38,610 bases of DNA from the NCBI GenBank assembly GCA_021769425.1, contig JAETSX010000032.1, forward strand, positions 1-38,610, read 5' to 3'. Positions 24,794 to 31,822 of the stretch are shown here, piece by piece. Made by a program: the position numbers and the translations under genes. This DNA comes from Eubacterium sp. (GTDB lineage: Bacteria; Bacillota; Clostridia; Lachnospirales; Lachnospiraceae). The notes below the pieces were generated by a model. The model saw nothing but the letters and a program-made list of their open reading frames with translations, was not told the origin of the DNA and did not search any database. Numbering within the stretch: position 1 is the first letter of the stretch; each line of letters opens with the position of its first letter.

Positions 24794-24822
24794 ATAATAC
24801 CAAATTCGCGGGAAAATGTCAA
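24794..24822 (-). promoter_or_regulatory. Promoter of tRNA-Leu (outer copy)
   Basis: On the minus strand TTGACA (24817-24822) and TATTAT (24794-24799) are 17 nt apart. The tRNA begins 18 nt downstream of the -10. The copy at 19088 has nothing comparable. Confidence 0.88.
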
Positions 24823-24848
24823 TGGCATTTTTAAAATTTATTGGATTT

Positions 24849-26537
24849 TTAGAGATATTTTTTTTCAAATTCTTCCGCTTTCATAGGTCTATCAAAATAA
24901 AACCCCTGAATCATATGAATCTGCATTTCTTTTAAAATTTCATACTGGCGCTCATATTCCACGCCTTCCACGCACACATTCATGCCGATCACGGCAGCAA
25001 GCTCACAGACAATCCGCACAAAAGCATCGGCAAATTCATCTCTCCCCAAATCCTCAATAAAGCACCTGTCAATTTTAATCAGGTCAATAGGCATTTCCCG
25101 GATATGGTTCAGGGAACTGTAGCCTGTGCCGAAATCATCCAGGGCCACCCGCACGCCCAGGTTTTTAATCTGACCCAAAATCTGCTTCATCCGCGCCATA
25201 TCATTGATGGCAAGGCTCTCTGTTACTTCCAGCGTCAGGTTCTTCGGATTCAACCCTGTCTGCTGCAGCGCATCTTTCACCCGTTCAGCCATATCATTGC
25301 GCAGAAGCTGCACCACGGAAAGGTTCACATTTACCTTATATTCCGGATGCCCGGAATCATTCCAGTGTTTGCAGCGGCGGCAGGACTGCAGCAGCACATG
25401 ATCCCCGATTGGATTAATCAGCCCCAGATATTCTGCAAGGGGAATAAAATCCGCCGGGGAAACAAACCCCAGGTTCCCGCAATTCCAGCGAATCAATGCT
25501 TCCGCCCCCATACAGGGATTGCCCGGCTTTGAAATATCCACAATAGGCTGATAATATACTTCAAATTCATTGCAGGCATCTATAATGGCATTCCGCATAT
25601 TTTTTTCCAAATCCAAGCGTTTAAAAGAGCTTCCTTCTTCTTTCGCCGTGTAGAACTTATACCGGTTCTTTCCCGCTTTTTTCGCCTCCAAAAGAGCCAA
25701 ATCCGCCTTTTTAATGACTTCCTGCACCGTATCTCCATCGGTGGGAAACCGGACAATCCCCATGCTCATAGTACAGTAATAATCGGCTCCTTTTAAAAAC
25801 CAGGGCTTTTCAAAAATTCCGCAGATATCCTCCAGAATCCGGTCTAACCTGGAAAAAACCGTATCTGTGACAAGAATGATAAATTCATCCCCGCCCATCC
25901 GGTAGCAACTGCTTTCAATTCCGGGAATCCTTTTCAGGCTGTAGGAAATCCCCTGCAGCAGCACATCCCCATACTGATGGCCCAAACCATCATTGATATG
26001 CTTGAAATCATCCAGATCCATATATAGAAGCGCACCTTCCCCGCCCTTTTCCCGGGTCAGGCAAATCTGCTCGTCCAAATCTTTCTCACAGCGTATCCGG
26101 TTATACAGCCCGGTTAAAAAATCATTGTTAGCCTGCCTCTCAATTCTCTGCTGATACCGCTTGATCTCCGTAATGTCATAAACCGTATACAGCTCTGCCA
26201 TCCGCTGATCCAGCCAGCGAATATTCTTCCTGTGGACATCAAACCATTTTTCACTTTCCTCAAAATATAATTCTCCGCCGCCGTTTTCTTTACCGTCTTT
26301 CAATGCCTGAGACAGCAGTTCCTTCACGCCTTTTCCGTCAACTTTGCCATTAAAGAAAGCGGCGAATCTCTCATTTGCAAACAGTACCTTTTCCTGGGAA
26401 GAACATATGCAGATTCCGCAGCCTATGTTATTCAAAATTTCCACTCCGGAAATATAAAAACTCACACTCTGCCCCTCCTGCTGTGCCGGCCTGCCGTTTT
26501 CCTCCTGTTTTTCTTCCTGTTTCATAATCTGTATCAA
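24849..26537 (-). CDS. GGDEF/EAL protein (c-di-GMP synthesis and breakdown) with a PAS-like sensor
   Basis: The 562-aa cytoplasmic protein has a PAS-like N-terminus (residues 25-130), a diguanylate cyclase domain with an intact MGGDEF motif (about 214), and a phosphodiesterase domain with EAL (in GAEALIRW, about 346), DDFGTGYSSL and GFYFDRPM. Both active sites look complete, so it may work in either direction, tuned by the PAS domain. No membrane helix is seen. The TTG start at 26537 overlaps the stop of the methyltransferase gene (TTGA), which suggests translational coupling. An ATG at 26525 is an alternative start. Confidence 0.93.
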   Translation of the reverse strand: MIQIMKQEEKQEENGRPAQQEGQSVSFYISGVEILNNIGCGICICSSQEKVLFANERFAAFFNGKVDGKGVKELLSQALKDGKENGGGELYFEESEKWFDVHRKNIRWLDQRMAELYTVYDITEIKRYQQRIERQANNDFLTGLYNRIRCEKDLDEQICLTREKGGEGALLYMDLDDFKHINDGLGHQYGDVLLQGISYSLKRIPGIESSCYRMGGDEFIILVTDTVFSRLDRILEDICGIFEKPWFLKGADYYCTMSMGIVRFPTDGDTVQEVIKKADLALLEAKKAGKNRYKFYTAKEEGSSFKRLDLEKNMRNAIIDACNEFEVYYQPIVDISKPGNPCMGAEALIRWNCGNLGFVSPADFIPLAEYLGLINPIGDHVLLQSCRRCKHWNDSGHPEYKVNVNLSVVQLLRNDMAERVKDALQQTGLNPKNLTLEVTESLAINDMARMKQILGQIKNLGVRVALDDFGTGYSSLNHIREMPIDLIKIDRCFIEDLGRDEFADAFVRIVCELAAVIGMNVCVEGVEYERQYEILKEMQIHMIQGFYFDRPMKAEEFEKKYL

Positions 26538-28015
26538 TTCCTCTTTCCAATAATAAACAAATTGTACAATTCTTTTTCATCCATACGGTATTCTTTCAGC
26601 AGCGTAAACTCCTTTCTGAGCCGAAGCTGCTTTTTGATATAATTTTTCTCATCGGAGTACAGAATCATCCTGCCGCTGTCTGATAAAACTTCTTCTGCTT
26701 TCTCAAAAAATCTCCGGTAAAACAAATCATGCTCTTCTCTGGACTTCTTCCCTCTGTCCGGCATATTCGTGATAATTTCGTCAAAAGGGTAACCGTGCTG
26801 AAAGGTAAAAAAATCCCGATGGATATAATTCACCTGTTTTCCCGCCAGCCGGGCATTTTCCCAGGCCCCGTCTATGGCTTCTCCAAAAGTGTCAATGCCA
26901 TACATCACTCTGGCCGGGCATACTCTGTCCCGTTCTAACAGCATAGTCCCCACACCGCAGAAAGGATCCAGGATCTGCGCCTGTTCTGCCAGATAAGGTT
27001 TGGCCAGATATGCAATCAATGCCGCCTGTTCCGGCCGTATGGAAGCGGCTACTGTGCGTTTTCGGTAAGCAAACCGATCTTCCCGGAACGTATACAGCTT
27101 CACCAACGGCAGAAAAGTCCCCTCCCGGCCTTCCACCAGACGGATTTCCACTTCATAATCCGATGCGGAATTGTACAGCCTGCGGCCGGTTTCCTGCTCT
27201 AATGCAAACCCGCATTTTTTCACAAAATCACTGCGTTTATTCAGGGGCATCCGGCTGTGGACTCCCAGACGGAAACAATATCTTCCGTCGGCCTTATGCG
27301 CTTTGTCCAGTAATTCCAGCAGATTGGATTTAGCCAATGATTTCGCAGCCAACTTCGGCTCCGGTTCCAATCTCTTTTTATTCAGCGGAAACAGCATTTC
27401 CCGGTAAGTGGGAATTTCCAATATGGGCCTGATATGGCTGGTAACCACCCGGACTCCGCTTTTCAATACAGCCGTGTCTCCGTTTTTGATCTGTTCCGCT
27501 GTCACCTGCTGATATAGTTTTCCGGTGGTCAGAATCAGTTCATAAGTCTCATCATATCCCTGAAATGTATGCTTTTTCAACGGCTCCCCCCGGCACACAA
27601 GCGTCCGCAGGCCTTTCAGCTCTTCCCGGATATGCTTTTCTTCTTCTGCCTTGGGATGATAAGCCTCCAGCTCTTCCAGACGTTCCTTTAATTGTGGCAG
27701 ATATTCGGAACTATCCAGCTCAGCCAAGGCGGACAGATAATTGCTCCTGATAAACAGCTTCTCTTCCTTTTCATATGCTTCATATAATAGAGAAGTGAAT
27801 TCCTTCTGCTTCAGCCTGCCCAGCGCCAGGGCTGCATTCCCTCTCACCTTAGGCTCCTCATGCCCCAAAAGATCTGTGAGAATCCTGTAATCGCCCTGCA
27901 GCAATTCCAGAAATTCTTCTCTGGCTTCTTCCATCTTCAATTCCTGTTTCAGTGCAATCAGGTCTTTTCTCAGATTTTTTCCTGTTTTCAGGCTTTCATA
28001 TTGTTCCCTTATCAT
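26534..28015 (-). CDS. HEAT-repeat protein fused to a THUMP/RlmL-like RNA methyltransferase domain
   Basis: The 493-aa protein has an N-terminal helical part with HEAT-like repeats (about residues 40-150: DLLGHEEPKVRGNAALALGRL, then similar units), a middle domain, and a C-terminal Rossmann methyltransferase domain with DPFCGVGTML (about 352) as SAM-binding motif I. The catalytic motif, usually (D/N)PP(Y/F), reads NMPDRG (about 417). The closest type is the Trm11/TrmG10/RlmL group, which methylates guanine N2 in tRNA or rRNA. The target cannot be named. It begins at ATG 28015 with AGGAGA upstream and is coupled to the GGDEF/EAL gene. Confidence 0.82.
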   Translation of the reverse strand: MIREQYESLKTGKNLRKDLIALKQELKMEEAREEFLELLQGDYRILTDLLGHEEPKVRGNAALALGRLKQKEFTSLLYEAYEKEEKLFIRSNYLSALAELDSSEYLPQLKERLEELEAYHPKAEEEKHIREELKGLRTLVCRGEPLKKHTFQGYDETYELILTTGKLYQQVTAEQIKNGDTAVLKSGVRVVTSHIRPILEIPTYREMLFPLNKKRLEPEPKLAAKSLAKSNLLELLDKAHKADGRYCFRLGVHSRMPLNKRSDFVKKCGFALEQETGRRLYNSASDYEVEIRLVEGREGTFLPLVKLYTFREDRFAYRKRTVAASIRPEQAALIAYLAKPYLAEQAQILDPFCGVGTMLLERDRVCPARVMYGIDTFGEAIDGAWENARLAGKQVNYIHRDFFTFQHGYPFDEIITNMPDRGKKSREEHDLFYRRFFEKAEEVLSDSGRMILYSDEKNYIKKQLRLRKEFTLLKEYRMDEKELYNLFIIGKRN

Positions 28016-28466
28016 ATGGTTCTCCTGTTCTGTTGAATTATGGAACTCCCATTTCTGCTATTCATTGTACTCGATTATCCTTTATTTGGCAATAGGGGGC
28101 AGTCACTGTTCCCATCCACACCTGCATACAGTAAAAACTTTATGGAATCTGGCGTGGGTGTGAATGGCAGCAAGAGTTGTCACTGTTCCCTCCTGGGCCG
28201 TGCACCGCGCTGCACGGTCACAGGCCAATCCACCGCGAAGCGCGCTGCCGTTCACGGAGTGTACAATAACGCCCCAGGAAGAAGTCTTTTTGTATCTCAC
28301 TCCTTCCTGGGGCAGCCTTTTTACATTCTCTTTCCAATTCATAAATTCTTGAAAACAAAGCGGACAAGCCCATATCAGCTCTCCTTTCCCTCAATCTTAA
28401 AGGGATGATACGCTTTGCGCAGCGAGTGCGGACACAAAGAGACAATCTCCCGCCCGCACGGGTTTC
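28016..28466. repeat. Palindrome-rich intergenic region
   Basis: This 450-nt region holds no ORF I believe. It contains GGGAACAGTGAC twice (about 80 nt apart, minus strand), a CGTGCA/TGCACG hairpin near 28199-28218, and a perfect 11-bp stem GCCCCAGGAAG/CTTCCTGGGGC (28273-28283 with 28305-28315). The last has T-rich bases in its loop and could end transcription from the amidase gene on the minus strand. The rest resembles Lachnospiraceae intergenic repeats. Confidence 0.5.
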
Positions 28467-29240
28467 CTATTCCTCCGGCTCCGTTCCGTATGTATCCAGA
28501 TATTTCTGCACATCCTCTTTGAAACGTGTCCAGGCGTCTTCGTTTTTCACATAATAAATTGGACATTCTTTTCCTGTCACATCATAATGCCGAATGACAT
28601 CATCCACCGGAAGATTAAATTTTCCGCAAAGCCATGCCGTCAATTCTACCAGAGAATCATACGTTTCCTGGGTAAACTGCCCCGTCTCATCCTTGTGGCA
28701 GCACTCAATCGACAGAGTATCCACATTGCGTTCATTGGAAGCATAAGACATCTCCGTGCTGGGAATGCACTGGATCACCTCTCCTTCCATTCCCACTACG
28801 AAATGGCTGCTTGCCTTCGTCTTCTGGGTATCCTTCAGACTCTCGAAATAGCTGCGATTCTGAGCTGCCGTGGTTCCCGGATTGGCCGTGTAATGAACCA
28901 CAATCCCCTTAACCTCCTCTAATGCCGTCTGAGGCCTGGAATAAGGATTGGGCGTCAGAAGATCCACCTTGAACTCCGGGGTCTGGGCAATCACTTTCTG
29001 CTGGAATCCCTTTTCTTCTTTTTCTTCCTCTTTCTGAATAGTCTTGGGCGCTTCCTTCTTGGCCTGAACTTCATCCGGTGCAGTATCCTTGTGAAAAATC
29101 CTTGTTACTCCAAACACAATCAGAAATATGCCAAAGCCCACAATCGCAGCTCTTTTGATAATCTGTATGGTTCTTCTCCGTTTTCTGCGCCGTTTTCTGG
29201 CCAGATATGTTTCTCTCCTTCTTCTTTCTTCACTGGTCAC
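28467..29240 (-). CDS. Membrane-anchored N-acetylmuramoyl-L-alanine amidase (Amidase_2)
   Basis: The enzyme cuts the bond between muramic acid and the peptide of the cell wall. After a very basic N-terminus (RRRRETYLARKRRRKRRR) there is one membrane helix (about residues 30-48), a Lys/Glu linker, and an amidase-2 domain with VVHYTANPGTTAAQNRSYF (first zinc His), ASSHFVVG, SIECCHKD, and VIRHYDVTGKECP (second zinc His and Cys region). I prefer GTG 29240 (GGAGAG 7 nt upstream) over GTG 29255. The downstream domain is complete and no choline-binding or SH3 repeats are present. Confidence 0.93.
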   Translation of the reverse strand: MTSEERRRRETYLARKRRRKRRRTIQIIKRAAIVGFGIFLIVFGVTRIFHKDTAPDEVQAKKEAPKTIQKEEEKEEKGFQQKVIAQTPEFKVDLLTPNPYSRPQTALEEVKGIVVHYTANPGTTAAQNRSYFESLKDTQKTKASSHFVVGMEGEVIQCIPSTEMSYASNERNVDTLSIECCHKDETGQFTQETYDSLVELTAWLCGKFNLPVDDVIRHYDVTGKECPIYYVKNEDAWTRFKEDVQKYLDTYGTEPEE

Positions 29241-29364
29241 TGTACTTCTCTCCACTCTTTCTCGTATATTATCAGCCTGTATTTCTTTTTACCTATTATA
29301 ACACCACTTTTTTAAAAAAAGAATTAACTTTCTTTAAATTTTTTGTAAGAAAAAAGTAAGAGTG

Positions 29365-30648
29365 TTACTGTTCATACCCATTGTATTGTTCCATGATTTT
29401 CAGTGTTTCATTCAAAATTTCCTCCGTATGGGCCAGCGATAAAAACATTGCTTCAAACTGGGAAGGCGCCAGATAGACTCCATGCTCCATCATATAATTG
29501 CAGTAACGGGCAAATGCTTTGGTATCGGAAGTTTTGGCGCTCTCGTAGTCTGTCACTTCTTTATCCGTAAAATAAAGACATCCCAGAGAACCCACATGGT
29601 TTACCTGCCAGGAATGTCCGGCTTTTTTCAATATCTCCTGCATCTTTTGATAAAACTGATCCGCCCTTTTATTCAGCTCTGTATAATATTCCGGATGCTC
29701 CTTCAATATTGTAAGCTGCGCAATGCCTGCCGCCATGGCAACCGGATTGCCGCTTAAAGTTCCCGCCTGGTACACACCGCCCACAGGGGAGACCAGTTCC
29801 ATGATTTCCCGTTTTCCGCCATAGGCTCCCACCGGCATGCCGCCTCCGATAATCTTCCCAAAAGTAGTAAGATCCGGCGTCACGCCGTAATACCCTTGAG
29901 CTCCTTCGATCCCCAGCCGAAATCCGGTGATCACTTCATCAAAAATCAGCAGTGCGCCGTATTCCCTGCAAATACTTCCAAGACCTTCCAGAAAGCCGGG
30001 TTTTGGAGGCACGACGCCCATATTGGCCGCAACCGGCTCTACAATGACCGCCGCTATTTCCTCTCCGCATCTTTTAAAATGCTCTGCTACCGTATCTAAA
30101 TTATTATAATCTGCAGATAACGTATCCTGGGTACATCCGGCAGGAACCCCCAGGCTGTCCGGAACTCCTGCAGTCATGACTCCGGATCCCGCCTTAACCA
30201 GAAGTCCGTCGGAGTGCCCATGATAGCATCCCGTAAATTTGATTATTTTATTCCTTCCGGTATAACCTCTTGCCAGGCGGATGGCGCTCATAACCGCTTC
30301 CGTACCGGAATTTACCATCCGCACCATTTCTATGGACGGAATCAGCTCACATACCAGCTTTGCCATTTCCACCTCTATGGCAGTAGCCGCCCCAAAGCTC
30401 AGCCCGCGTTTGCATGCGTCTGTGACGCTGTCAATCACCGCTTCATTGGCATGCCCTAAAATCATCGGCCCCCAGGAACCAATATAATCAATATACCGGC
30501 TGCCGTCCTCATCATAAAGGTATGCTCCTTCCGCGCTTTTGATAAATCTTGGGGTGGTTCCCACAGACCCGAACGCCCGCACCGGTGAGTTGACGCCGCC
30601 CGGCATTACCTTTACCGCTTCCTGAAACAATGTTTCTGATCGATTCAT
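29365..30648 (-). CDS. hemL: Glutamate-1-semialdehyde 2,1-aminomutase
   Basis: HemL converts glutamate-1-semialdehyde to 5-aminolevulinate, using PLP. The 427-aa protein (ATG 30648, AAAGGAG upstream) has MPGGVNSPVRAF near the start, NSGTEAVMSAIRLARGYTG, DEVITGFR and the PLP-lysine region TFGKIIGGGMPVGAYGG. It is clearly HemL rather than another class III aminotransferase, given the conserved VNSPVRAF and FGKIIGGG. It follows hemB by about 170 nt that include a copy of the 74-bp repeat family. Together they feed uroporphyrinogen synthesis, probably for cobalamin or siroheme. Confidence 0.97.
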   Translation of the reverse strand: MNRSETLFQEAVKVMPGGVNSPVRAFGSVGTTPRFIKSAEGAYLYDEDGSRYIDYIGSWGPMILGHANEAVIDSVTDACKRGLSFGAATAIEVEMAKLVCELIPSIEMVRMVNSGTEAVMSAIRLARGYTGRNKIIKFTGCYHGHSDGLLVKAGSGVMTAGVPDSLGVPAGCTQDTLSADYNNLDTVAEHFKRCGEEIAAVIVEPVAANMGVVPPKPGFLEGLGSICREYGALLIFDEVITGFRLGIEGAQGYYGVTPDLTTFGKIIGGGMPVGAYGGKREIMELVSPVGGVYQAGTLSGNPVAMAAGIAQLTILKEHPEYYTELNKRADQFYQKMQEILKKAGHSWQVNHVGSLGCLYFTDKEVTDYESAKTSDTKAFARYCNYMMEHGVYLAPSQFEAMFLSLAHTEEILNETLKIMEQYNGYEQ

Positions 30649-30706
30649 CTGCTGCTCCTTTCCTGTATCCATAAACCTTTTGCCTGAACCTCTTCATCCT
30701 GTTTTC

Positions 30707-30766
30707 TCCGACTTCCATAGTATGGATGGCCATGCGGCCCGTCGCACGACAGGCTAAATATGATGG
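30707..30766. repeat. Diverged single copy of the 74-bp repeat family
   Basis: TCCGACTTCCATAGTATGGA followed by GGCCATGCGGCCC and ACAGGCT...ATGATGG matches the units at 17108-17255, with changes in the middle. The first hairpin arm is absent. Here GCC-GTCG/CGAC-GGC forms a good internal hairpin. It lies between hemB and hemL. Confidence 0.75.
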
Positions 30767-30819
30767 AAGTTTACTTTGCAAACCTCTGTCTGTTCCGCCG
30801 CTTCGGATATTGTCCAGCG

Positions 30820-31803
30820 CTACCCTATCCTTCCCTCATTCATAAATTTCGCCAATTCCTCTGCAAAATATGTAATATAAATATCTGTTCCTCCACGAAA
30901 TGCGCTTGCCGCCATCTCGCACACAATGCCGGCCTCATCCACAAATCCTGCCCGGGCGGCGGCTTTTACCATGGCATACTCTCCGCTGACAGAGTAGGAC
31001 GCCAGGGGAAGGTTCGTTCTGTCCTTCACCTCCCGGATTAAATCGCCGTACGCCATTGCCGGCTTCACCATCAGGATATCCGCCCCTTCTTCCACATCCA
31101 GCATGGCCTCTTTCAACGCTTCCCTGCGGTTATGGTAATCCATCTGATAAGATTTGCGATCCCCGAAGGCAGGCGCCGAACCTGCCGCATCCCGGAACGG
31201 CCCGTAAAAGGAAGATGCAAATTTCACCGCATACGACATAATCGGAGTATTGCAGTATCCATTCTGGTCAAGCATCCTGCGGATTGCCGCCACGCGCCCG
31301 TCCATCATATCAGAGGGCGCAACCATATCCGCCCCTGCCTGTACCTGTGAGAGCGCTGTTTTAGTCAGAAATTCCAAGGTTTTATCATTGTCCACCTCCT
31401 GTCCGCAAAGGATGCCGCAATGGCCATGAGAAGTATATTCGCACATACAGACGTCCCCGATCAGATACAGGCCCGGGAACGTTTCTTTTGCTTTCCGGAA
31501 AGCTTTCTGGACAATTCCGTCCTTCGCATAGGCGCCGCTGCCCATTTCATCCTTGTTTTCCGGAATGCCAAAAAACATCACTGCCGTCACTCCGGCGCTT
31601 TGAAGCGCCTCCAGTTTTTCCTCCATCCGATCCACGCTGTAGCGGTACTGCCCCGGCATGGAAGGGATTTCTTCTTTTTTATTATTCCCTTCCATCACAA
31701 ACATGGGATATACTAAAGATGAGGGATCCATTCTGGTTTCCCGCACCATTTTACGCAAAATGCCGTTTCCCCGCAGACGGCGGGGCCGATTTGATAACTC
31801 CAT
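30820..31803 (-). CDS. hemB: Delta-aminolevulinic acid dehydratase (porphobilinogen synthase)
   Basis: HemB joins two 5-aminolevulinate molecules into porphobilinogen. The 327-aa protein has the Zn-binding cluster DVCMCEYTSHGHCG (three Cys), the first active-site Lys region MSYAVKFASSFYGPFRDA and the Schiff-base Lys in ILMVKPAMAY. The Cys-rich site indicates the zinc-dependent form. AGGAGG precedes ATG 31803, 19 nt after the TetM-like fusion gene. It is followed by hemL. Other heme-pathway genes are not in the window. Confidence 0.97.
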   Translation of the reverse strand: MELSNRPRRLRGNGILRKMVRETRMDPSSLVYPMFVMEGNNKKEEIPSMPGQYRYSVDRMEEKLEALQSAGVTAVMFFGIPENKDEMGSGAYAKDGIVQKAFRKAKETFPGLYLIGDVCMCEYTSHGHCGILCGQEVDNDKTLEFLTKTALSQVQAGADMVAPSDMMDGRVAAIRRMLDQNGYCNTPIMSYAVKFASSFYGPFRDAAGSAPAFGDRKSYQMDYHNRREALKEAMLDVEEGADILMVKPAMAYGDLIREVKDRTNLPLASYSVSGEYAMVKAAARAGFVDEAGIVCEMAASAFRGGTDIYITYFAEELAKFMNEGRIG

Positions 31804-31822
31804 TATTCTTTCCTCCTGAATC

